Positions 42,476 to 51,806 of a DNA stretch of 64,000 bases are shown here, one piece after another. The notes under the pieces are model-generated. The model had not been told where the DNA came from. It did not search any database and worked only from the letters and a program-made list of their open reading frames with translations. The first letter of the stretch is position 1, and every line of letters starts with the position of its first letter. The position numbers were made by a program, and so were the translations under genes. The stretch is from Mangrovibacterium diazotrophicum (GTDB taxonomy: Bacteria > Bacteroidota > Bacteroidia > Bacteroidales > Prolixibacteraceae): contig NZ_RAPN01000001.1 in assembly GCF_003610535.1 (NCBI RefSeq), positions 186,001-250,000 of the forward strand, in the 5' to 3' direction.

Positions 42476-43387
42476 ATGAAATTGAATTTCAGATCGGTTT
42501 TTACCAAGCATCTCATCGCGGCAGTAGCCCTTGGCTTGATTCTTATCCTGCCTTCTTTTGTACCCACCGGAAAGGAAAATTTAACCGTTGAGCAAATCAG
42601 CTATACCAGCGGATCTGAAGAGTTGGCTTTCTTTCAGGTGCGCAATGCGAAGGGCGTTCCGGTGTATTACTACCGCGATATTGATCAGTACCCCTGTAAC
42701 GATTCGGTTTGTGCGCGGATGGTCTTGCGTTTGTACTGGGACATTTGGGGAAATTTTCTGAAGATCGGCTTAGCCGATGGACAGCAGTTGACAAAGATCG
42801 GGCATCAGCCGTTTACCGACAAGGATTACGAGCGCCTGCATCGTTTGCTGAACGACCCGAAATGTAACCTGCAGTACTATAAGATGGATGACCTGACCGA
42901 TAAGGAATCCGAGCATGCCTATTACAATGTTGATGCCGTTTCGGCGGCAACGGTCGTCAATTTCACCTTCGATTCGGTAAAGGGAGCTGTGAAAACCTGT
43001 TACACGCTTTGGAAGATTGTGCATGGCGATATAGTGGCTCAAATTCGGAAAGAAACCGCTGCTGATTTGAATGAGATGATGGGGAACGAGAATCTGAAAA
43101 AGTTGGTGATGCTGGTTGAAACCGAAAAAGTGGGAGATGACACACTTGATTCGTTAAATGCAGAATTGGATCTGCAGCAGGAAGCCGGGTTTTTCAGCCT
43201 GATTGAACTGAACCGCAAAAATCCTTCCTCCTCCAAAGAATTCATGGAGCAGCTGAGCCTGAGCTTTACCCAATCCGGCTCGGTGAAAGAGGTGGCAAGC
43301 TACAATTATCTACTGCTCGAAAAGTACATGAAGAAGTCGGTTCGCAACTACGAACTGTCGCTGGATTATTTCGAAAGCGAGCTTTAA
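42476..43387 (+). CDS. Uncharacterised exported protein with DAVSAAT motif
   Basis: A 303-residue protein from ATG 42476 with an N-terminal membrane anchor or signal (HLIAAVALGLILILPSF). The middle has VYYYRDIDQYPCNDSVCARM, a PFTDKDYERLHRLLNDP segment and then VDAVSAATVVNFTFDSVKGAVKTCYTLWKIVHG. The latter recalls the DxxSGAT site where RnfG/NqrC-type FMN-binding domains are flavinylated, but Gly is replaced and the match is weak. The C-terminal third is helical. It follows the iron operon after a terminator. If flavinylated, it could be an extracytoplasmic electron carrier; that is speculation. Confidence 0.6.
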   Translation: MKLNFRSVFTKHLIAAVALGLILILPSFVPTGKENLTVEQISYTSGSEELAFFQVRNAKGVPVYYYRDIDQYPCNDSVCARMVLRLYWDIWGNFLKIGLADGQQLTKIGHQPFTDKDYERLHRLLNDPKCNLQYYKMDDLTDKESEHAYYNVDAVSAATVVNFTFDSVKGAVKTCYTLWKIVHGDIVAQIRKETAADLNEMMGNENLKKLVMLVETEKVGDDTLDSLNAELDLQQEAGFFSLIELNRKNPSSSKEFMEQLSLSFTQSGSVKEVASYNYLLLEKYMKKSVRNYELSLDYFESEL

Positions 43388-43454
43388 AAACCGCCTTCAT
43401 TTTTCGAATTCTGCCTCTTGCATCGAATGATAATCTTGTATTATCTTTCAGCCT

Positions 43455-44336
43455 ATGACTGAAAGCATCATCAATTATCTGGAAGAGGAACTGGTTGAAA
43501 TGTTGGGCTCCGGGTTTCAGGTTCAACGCCGGGAACCGGTTGGCGGAGGCTGTATCAGCCACGCTTTTCGACTTTACACCACCAAAGGGACGTTTTTTCT
43601 CAAATGGAATCATTCTTGTGCCGACGATTTATTTGTTCGTGAGGCGGAATGTTTGCGCGAATTAAAGAAGTTTGCCGGAGGTGAGTTGATTGTGCCCGAA
43701 GTGATTTTAGCCAGCGAAGCCGATGAGCTCAGTGGCTTCATTTTGCTGGAAAACCTGGAAAACGGCAGTGTCCCTTCACAGGATGTGAAGCTGGGCAGAG
43801 GGCTGGCACATTTGCATCGTTACCAGGAAAAGGATTTTGGTTTTGATCATGATAATTATTGCGGTGCTACTGCTCAAATGAACGAACGGAAAGAGTCGTG
43901 GCTGGAGTTCTTTATGGAAAACCGCCTGGGTTTTATTATCCGCCTCATTCAAAATAGCCGAAACATTTCTGCTGCCGATTTGCGGACATTTGAATCGCTG
44001 ATTGAGCGCCTGGATCGTTTCATTTCGTCTGATTCGCGCGCCTCGTTGATTCACGGTGATTTGTGGTCGGGCAATTATTTGTACACCGCGAAAGGCCCGG
44101 CAATTATCGATCCGGCATCTTATTATGCAGACCGGGAAATGGAGCTGTCAATTATGCAGATGTTTGGCGGTTTCTCGCCCAAAACATGGGCTGCTTATAA
44201 AGAAGCTTTTCCGTTGAGCTCGGGTTGGGAAGATCGGGTGCAGATATACCAGCTTTATCACATCCTGAACCACTACTACCTGTTTGGTGGCGGTTACCTG
44301 CAACAAGCAGTTAATGTAGCCAGAAAGTATCTTTGA
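43455..44336 (+). CDS. Fructosamine/ketosamine kinase family protein
   Basis: A 293-residue cytoplasmic protein with an aminoglycoside-phosphotransferase-like fold. Signatures include VGGGCISHAFRL (nucleotide loop), TFFLKWN (ATP-binding Lys), LLENLENG hinge, SLIHGDLWSGNYL (catalytic loop with Asp) and PAIIDPASYYADREMELSIMQMFGGF (metal-binding Asp). The order and length match fructosamine-3-kinases, which phosphorylate sugar-amine adducts so they can decompose, a protein repair role. It is a single gene; the 390 bases after it form a degenerate repeat array. Confidence 0.92.
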   Translation: MTESIINYLEEELVEMLGSGFQVQRREPVGGGCISHAFRLYTTKGTFFLKWNHSCADDLFVREAECLRELKKFAGGELIVPEVILASEADELSGFILLENLENGSVPSQDVKLGRGLAHLHRYQEKDFGFDHDNYCGATAQMNERKESWLEFFMENRLGFIIRLIQNSRNISAADLRTFESLIERLDRFISSDSRASLIHGDLWSGNYLYTAKGPAIIDPASYYADREMELSIMQMFGGFSPKTWAAYKEAFPLSSGWEDRVQIYQLYHILNHYYLFGGGYLQQAVNVARKYL

Positions 44337-44725
44337 TAGATTTCTGGATACCTGGATTATCGGATTTCTGGACGAGAAGACAGTTCTATGTTTTTAGTCT
44401 GATAATCTGAATATCGAGCAATCTGAAAATCTAAAAATAGATCTCTAGATTTTGGGATACTGAATTTCTGGATGATCGATTTCTGGACAAGAATAAACGT
44501 CTTTAGTCTAAGAATCTGAATGTCCGGTAATCCGAATATCTGAAATAGATCTCTGGATTTCTGGATGATCGATTTCTGGACAAGAAGGTACGTCCGCGTC
44601 TTTAGTCTGATTATCTGAATATCTGTCGTCTGACTATCTGAAGCAGATTGCAGGACAAGAAAACAGATCTCTTATGATCTTATAATCCAATAATCTGAAG
44701 ATCCGAGTATCTGGTAATCTGATCA
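44337..44725. repeat. Degenerate tandem array of TCTGGAT / ATCTGAATATC words
   Basis: The whole 390-base gap is built from variants of TTTCTGGA(T/C), GACAAGAA, GTCTTTAGTCT and ATCTGAATATC. Clear longer units recur at about 44366, 44481, 44574 and 44651 (spacing near 115, 93 and 77 bases). No gene is supported. Confidence 0.75.
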
Positions 44726-44726
44726 T

Positions 44727-45377
44727 CTAAATCTCCACCAGCTTATTTTTGATGGCGTACATCACCAGCTGAGCGGTGTTTTTACATTCGCTTTTTTCGA
44801 GGATGTTGGCACGATGCTTGTCAACAGTGCGTTTCGAAATGAACAGTTGGTCGGCAATTTCCTGGTTCGAGAATCCCTGGCAAATCAGGATCAGAATTTC
44901 AATCTCACGCTCGGATAATTCCGCTTGTGGTTCCCGGTTTTTGGAGCTTGTTCGCAAGCTGTTCACCAGGTTCTGCAAAAGTTCGGTCGAGAAGTAGTTG
45001 CCACCTTCATAAACGGTTTCGATGGCTGTTTTCACTTCGTTCATGTCCGAGTTTTTCAGCAAAAAGCCCTTCACCCCGGCATCCACCATTTTGTAATAGT
45101 AGTCTTCTTCGCCGTACATGCTGAGGGTAATAATTTTCAGGTCCGGGTATTTTTCAAGCGCCAGGTTGGCTGCTGCAATTCCATCCATTACCGGCATTTC
45201 AATATCGAGCAACACAATGTCCGGAACTTCCGTTTCCAGCAGTTCCAAAAATTCCTGCCCGTTGGCTGCTTCGCCGGCAACTTCGTATTTGTCGATGGTA
45301 TTCAGTAAAATCCTTAGCCCGTTTCGAAAAAGGGTGTGGTCGTCGACCAACATGATCTTACAAGTCGAATCATTCAT
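44727..45377 (-). CDS. NarL/FixJ-family response regulator
   Basis: A 216-residue protein. The receiver domain has the acidic pair VDDH (residues 11-13), phospho-acceptor Asp58 in IVLLDIEMPVMDG, LSMYG (Thr/Ser switch) and a conserved Lys in VKGFLLK. The C-terminal LuxR-type helix-turn-helix is LSEREIEILILICQGFSNQEIADQLFISKRTVDKHRANIL. The start overlaps the end of the histidine kinase gene by eight bases, so the two are translationally coupled. Target genes are unknown. Confidence 0.95.
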   Translation of the reverse strand: MNDSTCKIMLVDDHTLFRNGLRILLNTIDKYEVAGEAANGQEFLELLETEVPDIVLLDIEMPVMDGIAAANLALEKYPDLKIITLSMYGEEDYYYKMVDAGVKGFLLKNSDMNEVKTAIETVYEGGNYFSTELLQNLVNSLRTSSKNREPQAELSEREIEILILICQGFSNQEIADQLFISKRTVDKHRANILEKSECKNTAQLVMYAIKNKLVEI

Positions 45378-46329
45378 TTGCAGTACCTACTTTAATATTT
45401 ACCTGGGTTCCTTTTCCGGGGGTGCTGTCCACGTGTATTTCCCCTTTCAGCGAGTTGATTCTGGAGAAAATATTGGAGAATCCCATTCCGCCATTGTTGG
45501 CCTGGTTCAGGAGTTTGTCCATTTGGAAGCCTTTCCCGTCGTCTTTATACACAATGGTAAGATTTTTTTCCTCGATGTTCAAATCGATTTCAATCTTTTT
45601 CGCTTTCGCATGCTTGATGGTGTTGTTGATTAACTCACAGATAACACGGTAAAGTACCACCTCGGTATTGGTCTCGAAACGCTCGTCACCCAAATTCGAT
45701 TTCAATTTGATATGAAGGGCTTTGGTAGCGTTTATTTTGTTGATGAAGTTGCGAATGGCCCGCGCCAGCCCGAAATTATTCAGCACGTGCGGACTCAGGT
45801 TGTCCGAAATTTCTTTCAGCGATTTGATGGCTTCGTTGATCACCATTTCGGTGTTGTTGACAATCTCCTTCGAGCTTTTATCGTGCTCTAGTTGAGACAG
45901 GGTTGAAACCGACATTTTCACGGTCGAAAGCAGCGGACCCAAACCATCGTGCAGGTCTTTGGCAAAACGTTTCCGTTCTTTCTCTTCCGTTTGAATAATG
46001 GCATTCAGGAACATTTTCTCCGTTAACCGCCGCGAATCTTCCACCCGTTTCATGTACTTGAAGATTTTCTGAATGAAGAAAACCCCGGTCGCGAAAGTCA
46101 GTGACATGATCACCCCCGACCAAACCATAAACTCGCCCAGTTCCTGCGACTTGAAGTTGCTCACGTAGGGCAGCAGTTCCACTAGCAGGCGGACGGCCAT
46201 TACCAGGAAGCCGATGGTGAGCAGCACCCACGAGAAGTTGTATTTGGTTTCTTTAATCAGCTTAATGGCGACCCCCACGGCAAATACCTGCAGAATGATC
46301 GCGATAACCAATAGAATCTGGAGAATCAT
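45370..46329 (-). CDS. Sensor histidine kinase, NarX/DesK-type (HisKA_3)
   Basis: A 319-residue membrane kinase. Three TM helices (about 2-24, 34-56, 67-90) with short loops suggest sensing within the membrane rather than by a large domain. A coiled coil leads to the dimerisation domain with phospho-acceptor His127 in RFAKDLHDGLGPLLS. The HATPase region carries ICELINNTIKHAKA (N box), YKDDGKGF (G1) and GGMGFSNIFSRI (G2), as in HisKA_3 kinases that phosphorylate LuxR-type regulators. It overlaps the response-regulator gene by eight bases. Signal unknown. Confidence 0.94.
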   Translation of the reverse strand: MILQILLVIAIILQVFAVGVAIKLIKETKYNFSWVLLTIGFLVMAVRLLVELLPYVSNFKSQELGEFMVWSGVIMSLTFATGVFFIQKIFKYMKRVEDSRRLTEKMFLNAIIQTEEKERKRFAKDLHDGLGPLLSTVKMSVSTLSQLEHDKSSKEIVNNTEMVINEAIKSLKEISDNLSPHVLNNFGLARAIRNFINKINATKALHIKLKSNLGDERFETNTEVVLYRVICELINNTIKHAKAKKIEIDLNIEEKNLTIVYKDDGKGFQMDKLLNQANNGGMGFSNIFSRINSLKGEIHVDSTPGKGTQVNIKVGTANE

Positions 46330-46410
46330 GTTTTTCGGTTTTCGATTGGGATTGCTTAATGTTTAACGCGTTTATCCTATTCAATTTTAAAGCACCGATT
46401 GTCGAATTGC

Positions 46411-46468
46411 CCCCTAAATCCCCTGAAGGGGACTTCGCCTCCCCTTTAGGGGAGGTTGGGAGGGGTAA
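46411..46468 (-). repeat. GC-rich double-hairpin intergenic repeat, copy B
   Basis: Inverted copy of 23507-23566, about 90% identical, with both stems CCCCTGAAGGGG and CTCCCCTTTAGGGGAG kept. It lies in the 355-base divergent gap (46330-46684) between the kinase and the helicase genes; nothing else was seen there. Confidence 0.78.
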
Positions 46469-46684
46469 TATCAGAATCGGTAGTTCCATTCATTATGAAA
46501 ATGAAAAGGATTCGTTTTTACGTTCAAAGGTAAATCCCTAATCCGTTGAGCTACAAATGTACAAACATTCGTTACTTTTCAGAATGAATAGGCGGCTCAA
46601 AAAAGCGCTTTTCCGGAGATCAAATTTTTGTACTTTTAGCTTTCGGAACCCTTCTGGGAAAACTCATCAACTCGAATTGTACGC

Positions 46685-49600
46685 ATGTCTCAACTTCAAA
46701 TTTACAAAGCTTCTGCCGGCTCCGGGAAAACATTCCGACTGGCTGTTGAATACCTGAAAATCGCGCTTTCCGGCGATTGGAATTACAAAAACATCCTGGC
46801 GGTGACCTTTACCAACAAGGCGACAACGGAAATGAAGGAGCGGGTAATTGAGGAGTTGTACAAGCTGGGAAAAGGCGAGCAATCGGCTTACCTGGACGTG
46901 CTGCAAAACGAAATGGGACTGGCAGCTCCGGAGATTGTTGTTCGGGCGCAGAATGCGCTGAAGCACTTGTTGCACGACTATTCGCGCTTTTCTATCAGTA
47001 CCATCGACAGTTTCTTTCAGCGAGTGATTAAAGCTTTTAATCGTGAGCTGGGCATCAACACGGCTTACCAGGTTGATTTGGAAGACGACCGCATTCTGGA
47101 TGAAGCTGTAGACCAGTTGTTGCTGTCGATTGATGATGATCCTGATTTGCTGTCGTGGCTGAAACAGTTTGCCGAAGACAAGATCCGCGAAGGGGGAGGC
47201 TGGAGCCTGAAAGGAGACATTCTATCATTGGGACGACAGATTTACAATGAGACCTTTCGTCAGTTGAGCCCGGTACTGAATGAAAAACTCAGCGACAAAA
47301 AATTCATTCGTCGTTACCGAAAGGAGTTGCGTCAGATCATCGTGAACTTTGGAGACACACTAAAGGCGCTCGGTGAGCAAGGCGTTGAGATCATGCGGCA
47401 GGGCGGTGTTTCGGTTGACGATTTTAAATACAAAAAATCGGGCGCTGCATCAGCTTTCGATAAAATGACCCGCAACGAATTTGAGCCCGGCAAACGGGTG
47501 CTCGATGTGGTGGAAGACGTGGCGGCGCTGCACGACAAGAAAGCTTCGGCTCATGTCATCAATATTGCCCATCAGTTGCAGCCGCTTTTGGCGGAAGCAG
47601 TGACTTTTCACACCGAAAACATTTCGAATTACAATACAGCCGGCTTGATTGTCGATCAACTTTACACCCTGGGGATTTTGGTCGATTTGCAGGAAACCGT
47701 GCGCAAGCTGACCCGCGAAAAAGGCGTGATCCTGATTTCGGAATCGGGAAACCTGCTGAAGCAGATCATCGACGAGTCGGACACACCTTTTATTTACGAG
47801 AAAACCGGTGTGTACTACAAACATTTCATGATCGACGAGTTTCAGGATACCTCGGGTTTGCAGTGGGGCAACTTTCGCCCGCTGGTGGGCAACTCGCTGG
47901 CCGAAAACAACCTCGGCATGTTGGTAGGCGACGTGAAACAAGCAATCTATCGCTGGCGTAACGGCGACTGGAATCTGCTGGCCACGGAAGTGGGACAGGC
48001 GTTCCCCGCGAATGGCGCGGAGGAAAAGGCTTTGACGCAAAACTGGCGTAGTTCGGGAACAGTGATTCGTTTCAACAACCGGGTGTTTCAGGTGGTGCCG
48101 CAGCTGATGCAAACACATTTCTCAGGCCAGGTGCAGGAGGCAGGCATTCCCGACGATTTGTTTGGCGATGCCATTCTGAAAATCTACCAGGAAGGTTTAC
48201 AGGAAATTGGTCGCGAGAAGACGATTGACGCCGGCTACATTCACATGCGTTTTCTTGAAAAGAAGAAAAGCGGCGAAGAGCCTACCAACGAAGAGCAGGT
48301 GCTCGAAGAACTGGTTGAAGCCATTAAAGCGGCACAGGACCGGGGAGTGGTTGCCCGCGATATGGCTATTTTGGTGCGTACCAAGGCCGAAGCGAAAGTC
48401 ATTGCCGATTGCCTGTTGACCGAGAAAGCGACAGGCGAAGGACACTACAATTTCAATGTGTTGTCGGGCGAAAGTTTGTATGTGAAAAATGCGGCTTCGG
48501 TATCATTTCTCGTGTCGATGTTGCGCCTGTTGAAAGACCCGGACGACGAGCTGTCGCTGTCGTTTGCCAATTACCAGTATTACGCTACCATCGACCCGGT
48601 GTTGCGAGACATGAACAAACAGGTGGATTGGGCAGTGGAGCAGGAGGTTGCCCAATTGCAAATGGACTTTGCACCGCGTTACGAGCCGGAGTTGACCGAA
48701 CGTTTTGAAGATTATCGAAATAAAGATAACAAGCTGTTTGAGTTCCTGAAGAGTGGTTATTTCAACAACCACCTGGCAGCACAGAATCTGCAGGAAGTGA
48801 TTTTCAGCCTGAGCAACCGTTTCTGCTTGTTCGACTTTAACGATGAACTGGCTTATTTGCAGGCCTTCATCGATCACGTGTCGAACTACATGAAAAACCG
48901 AAGTGCCGATTTGGCTGGTTTCCTCGACTGGTGGGACGAGCAGGGACAGCGCAAAACCATTGCTGTTTCCGAAGAGCTGGACGCGATTCGCATTCAAACC
49001 ATCCACAAAGCCAAGGGGTTGGAGTACGATTGTGTGTTTATTCCTTTTTGCGATTGGTCGCTGGGTATTTCGGGCCAGCACGCACCTATGCTGTGGTGTC
49101 GCCCGGCTGTGGCTCCTTTTAACCAGTTGGAACTGGTGCCCGTGAAATACGGAAAGTCCATGGGGATGTCGCATTTCTTCCGCGAGTATTTCAGTGAGAT
49201 TCGTAACAACTACATCGACAACCTAAACATGTTGTACGTGGCCTTCACTCGGGCGAAAACGGCACTGTACACCTGGTCGGAATACGGAAAAAGCCTCGGC
49301 ACAGTCGGCGATTTGCTGAAGATGTGTGTCAATCTGGAGGAAGGCTTTTCGTTTAACGGGCGAGAAGATATTTGCAGCCCGCTAACCAGCCATTTCGACG
49401 AGGAAAAGCAACTGCTGGAAATTGGTGCGTTAACAGCCAGCGAAGCCAAAGTTGCAAAAGAGAACCGGGCATTAACGTTGGATGCTTTCAAGTTTAAAGA
49501 TTTCAGCGCTTATCTGCGTTTGCGGAAGAATCACGAGAACTTCTTCGAGCCGGGTGATTCATATGATAAAAAGATCAATCGCGGACGCTTGGTACACGAG

Positions 49601-49999
49601 GTGCTGTCGCGTATTGAAACGGCCGATCAGCTGGAGCAGGCTTGCGACGAGCTTGTTTTTAAAGGGATGATGAACGAAGAGGAAGCCGATGAAATGACTG
49701 AACAATTGGCTACATTGCTCGAGGATCCGGAAGTGTCGTCGTGGTTTGATGGTTCGTACCGGGTGCTGAACGAGCACAACATCATTACTGGCGTGGGCTA
49801 CATGGGCGTAAAACGCCCTGACCGGATTATGCTCTCGCACGACGAAGTAATTGTGGTAGACTACAAGTCGGGTGAGCACGAATCGGAAAAGTACGTGAAA
49901 CAGGTAAGCGAGTACATCGAAGCCATTGAAAAATGTGGTTACCCGAATGTAAAAGGCTTTATCTGGTACACCCGGATGAATAAGCGGGTGAGGGTATAG
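46685..49999 (+). CDS. RecB/AddA-like UvrD helicase-nuclease
   Basis: A 1104-residue SF1A helicase. Motifs in order: I KASAGSGKTFRLA (about 8-20), Ia VTFTNKATTEM, II MIDEFQDTSGLQW, III LVGDVKQAIYRWRNGD, IV LTQNWRSS, V IQTIHKAKGLEYD and VI MLYVAFTRAKTALY. The C-terminus holds a RecB-type nuclease domain: RGRLVHEVLSRI, DRIMLSHDEVIVVDYKSGE (the D...D-x-K core) and KQVSEYIEAI. It should resect double-strand breaks for recombination repair and degrade foreign DNA. In Bacteroidota the partner PD-(D/E)XK nuclease is often adjacent, but none is seen here. Confidence 0.93.
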   Translation: MSQLQIYKASAGSGKTFRLAVEYLKIALSGDWNYKNILAVTFTNKATTEMKERVIEELYKLGKGEQSAYLDVLQNEMGLAAPEIVVRAQNALKHLLHDYSRFSISTIDSFFQRVIKAFNRELGINTAYQVDLEDDRILDEAVDQLLLSIDDDPDLLSWLKQFAEDKIREGGGWSLKGDILSLGRQIYNETFRQLSPVLNEKLSDKKFIRRYRKELRQIIVNFGDTLKALGEQGVEIMRQGGVSVDDFKYKKSGAASAFDKMTRNEFEPGKRVLDVVEDVAALHDKKASAHVINIAHQLQPLLAEAVTFHTENISNYNTAGLIVDQLYTLGILVDLQETVRKLTREKGVILISESGNLLKQIIDESDTPFIYEKTGVYYKHFMIDEFQDTSGLQWGNFRPLVGNSLAENNLGMLVGDVKQAIYRWRNGDWNLLATEVGQAFPANGAEEKALTQNWRSSGTVIRFNNRVFQVVPQLMQTHFSGQVQEAGIPDDLFGDAILKIYQEGLQEIGREKTIDAGYIHMRFLEKKKSGEEPTNEEQVLEELVEAIKAAQDRGVVARDMAILVRTKAEAKVIADCLLTEKATGEGHYNFNVLSGESLYVKNAASVSFLVSMLRLLKDPDDELSLSFANYQYYATIDPVLRDMNKQVDWAVEQEVAQLQMDFAPRYEPELTERFEDYRNKDNKLFEFLKSGYFNNHLAAQNLQEVIFSLSNRFCLFDFNDELAYLQAFIDHVSNYMKNRSADLAGFLDWWDEQGQRKTIAVSEELDAIRIQTIHKAKGLEYDCVFIPFCDWSLGISGQHAPMLWCRPAVAPFNQLELVPVKYGKSMGMSHFFREYFSEIRNNYIDNLNMLYVAFTRAKTALYTWSEYGKSLGTVGDLLKMCVNLEEGFSFNGREDICSPLTSHFDEEKQLLEIGALTASEAKVAKENRALTLDAFKFKDFSAYLRLRKNHENFFEPGDSYDKKINRGRLVHEVLSRIETADQLEQACDELVFKGMMNEEEADEMTEQLATLLEDPEVSSWFDGSYRVLNEHNIITGVGYMGVKRPDRIMLSHDEVIVVDYKSGEHESEKYVKQVSEYIEAIEKCGYPNVKGFIWYTRMNKRVRV

Positions 50000-50035
50000 T
50001 GGACTTTTGGGTGACTTACCTTTTTCAGTCTTTGC

Positions 50036-50941
50036 TCAGTATTTCTGGTTATTTTTAGGGGTGAAAGGAATAATCAGTCCCAGCCATGGAACGGCGATAA
50101 AACCATCCATATCCTCGACAATTGGAATCAGCGCTCCATAGTCCAGTGAAATTTTCCGCCAAACTGTTCGTCCGCCAATGAGGAGGGTAACGACAAATTC
50201 ATCGCCGTCGTTTATAAAATAGTTTTCCGTCAGGAAATAGCCCTTTTTACTTACTCTTCTGATGGCCGAAAAAGAAAATACCGGAGTTTCGCCCCAGCCG
50301 TCGCCGGTAAAACCGTAGCCCAAACCCAGGCTGATGTTTTTGTCCTTTTTCCCGAAGGTGAGATTTCCGTATGCCAGTCCAAAAAAGCTGTCACTCTCTC
50401 CAATGACGTCACCAATCAAGGCGCCGGCTGCCAGGTTCAATTTGTTCTCAACCAACGGGATTGAAAACTTCGGCGTGATCCAGAGCGGATTGGCATCGCC
50501 ACCCATCAGCATGATGGGGATGGTACCGATTCCGATGGAAAAGTTTTTTGAAATGCCGGCGCTGAACTGGTTAAAAAAGATCCAGACGTTTTGATAGTAA
50601 GCTTCACCTTTGCCAAGCGAATAGCCACTGGGAGCCCAAAAATAACGGGTCGATTGCAGGTGATCCGGCATGTATTCCTCATTGACCATCTTGTTGGTAT
50701 CTATCCGGATCATGCGTGAAATATTAGCTCGCGAGATTTCAATAAGGCCGTAAGTTTCGGTTTGCAGCTTAATTGCTGCCGGAGTTTCTTCAGTAATGGT
50801 TCCGATAAATTCGTTATCGTCGACAGTAATGATTTGCCAAACGGTGGTCGTATCGCTAGCCGTCTGATTGACCTGGGCCTGCACTGACAAGATACTTAGA
50901 ATAAATACCACGATCAGTATCCCAATAGAACGAGTTTTCAT
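50036..50941 (-). CDS. Hypothetical exported protein, probable outer-membrane barrel
   Basis: A 301-residue protein with a signal peptide (GILIVVFILSILSVQAQ). An N-terminal domain (TVWQIITVDDNEFIGTITEETPAAIKLQTETYGLIEI) looks like a small beta-roll. From residue 100 there are barrel-like strands (WIFFNQFSAGISKNFSIGIGTIPIMLM, SFFGLAYGNLTFG, ISLGLGYGFTGDGW). Function unknown; it converges on the helicase gene, with 36 bases between stops. Confidence 0.65.
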   Translation of the reverse strand: MKTRSIGILIVVFILSILSVQAQVNQTASDTTTVWQIITVDDNEFIGTITEETPAAIKLQTETYGLIEISRANISRMIRIDTNKMVNEEYMPDHLQSTRYFWAPSGYSLGKGEAYYQNVWIFFNQFSAGISKNFSIGIGTIPIMLMGGDANPLWITPKFSIPLVENKLNLAAGALIGDVIGESDSFFGLAYGNLTFGKKDKNISLGLGYGFTGDGWGETPVFSFSAIRRVSKKGYFLTENYFINDGDEFVVTLLIGGRTVWRKISLDYGALIPIVEDMDGFIAVPWLGLIIPFTPKNNQKY

Positions 50942-51121
50942 AGGTTAGAATTGAAGTTTGGTATTGAATAGTGAAATTTACGTAACATAACCCTAAAGGT
51001 TTATGCCTTGGATCGTCATGCCTGTATTTTGGTTTGAAACATAAGATTTGCTACATTTAGGATTTAGCTTTGTGTTAATTTTAAACGACAAATTTTATTG
51101 GAATAACTAAATCGAACACTT

Positions 51122-51409
51122 ATGGGAGGAATGTGGGGCGCCATTGCAGCCATGAAACAGAGTCTGGATCAGAACCGGGCGCAGTTGAAACATCACCGGT
51201 CGATGAAAAAGCAGCTGGACGACAAGGGCCTGACGACAAAGATCGGAATGGACCTTGAATTTAAAAAAGTAAGCGACAAAGAGCTGGAGCAAATAAAGGC
51301 GAAGATTCGGAAAGATGCTAAAGCGGCTACTATTCGGGCGACCATTGCAGGTGTCATCCTAAGTCTTATTATCGCCGTGATATGTTATTATTTTTTGTTT
51401 AGCACCTAA
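51122..51409 (+). CDS. Small single-pass membrane protein, uncharacterised
   Basis: A 95-residue protein beginning MGGMWGAIAAMKQSLDQNRAQLKHHRSMKK, with a basic cytoplasmic helix, and one TM helix near the C-terminus (about 72-92). MGGMWGA-type short proteins recur in Bacteroidota with no known role. TACATTTA and TAGCTTTG words 50-70 bases upstream could be part of a promoter but are not compelling. Confidence 0.7.
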   Translation: MGGMWGAIAAMKQSLDQNRAQLKHHRSMKKQLDDKGLTTKIGMDLEFKKVSDKELEQIKAKIRKDAKAATIRATIAGVILSLIIAVICYYFLFST

Positions 51410-51432
51410 TTTTCTGTGCAATAATAGATTCT

Positions 51433-51801
51433 CTATCTTTCCAGACTTCCCCCAAAGGTCAGTAAATTGTTGTCGGGGTCAAGAATCGAAAACTCGCGTT
51501 GGCCCCAGGGCTTGTTTTCTAATCTTCCGTTTGGGTGAATCGGTGTTCCCCGATCCAACAGCGATTGATAATATTCTTCAATTTGGTCGACCCGAATGTA
51601 AATCTGTCCGTAGTTTTCGGAGGGATCCAGTTCTTTAAATTCAAAAAAGTGAATCTGGATCTGATCTTTTTCCAGCATCAAATAACCGGCAAAATCAGCA
51701 CTCCCGAATTCTTTAAACCCCAATTGATTGAAGTAGAATGCACGCGTAACAGCTTTGTTGCGCACCGGTAATTTAGGGTGAACGGCGGTTAGCATGGGCA
51801 T
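51433..51801 (-). CDS. VOC/glyoxalase-superfamily protein (bleomycin-resistance-like)
   Basis: A 122-residue cytoplasmic protein starting at ATG 51801. The paired beta-alpha-beta units are evident: AVHPKLPVRNKAVTRAFYFNQLGF, YLMLEKDQIQIHFFEF, QIYIRVDQIEEYYQSLLDRG and PWGQREFSILDPDNNLLTFG, the last being the usual end of the fold. His/Glu metal ligands are partly present. It starts five bases after the metallo-hydrolase stop, so the two form an operon. A longer start at 51861 would overlap that gene and is rejected. Substrate unknown. Confidence 0.85.
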   Translation of the reverse strand: MPMLTAVHPKLPVRNKAVTRAFYFNQLGFKEFGSADFAGYLMLEKDQIQIHFFEFKELDPSENYGQIYIRVDQIEEYYQSLLDRGTPIHPNGRLENKPWGQREFSILDPDNNLLTFGGSLER

Positions 51802-51806
51802 TGTGT

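Noticed and set aside
48503-49174. 223-codon minus-strand frame inside the helicase gene
   Set aside because: Opposite helicase motifs V and VI; no protein family recognised.
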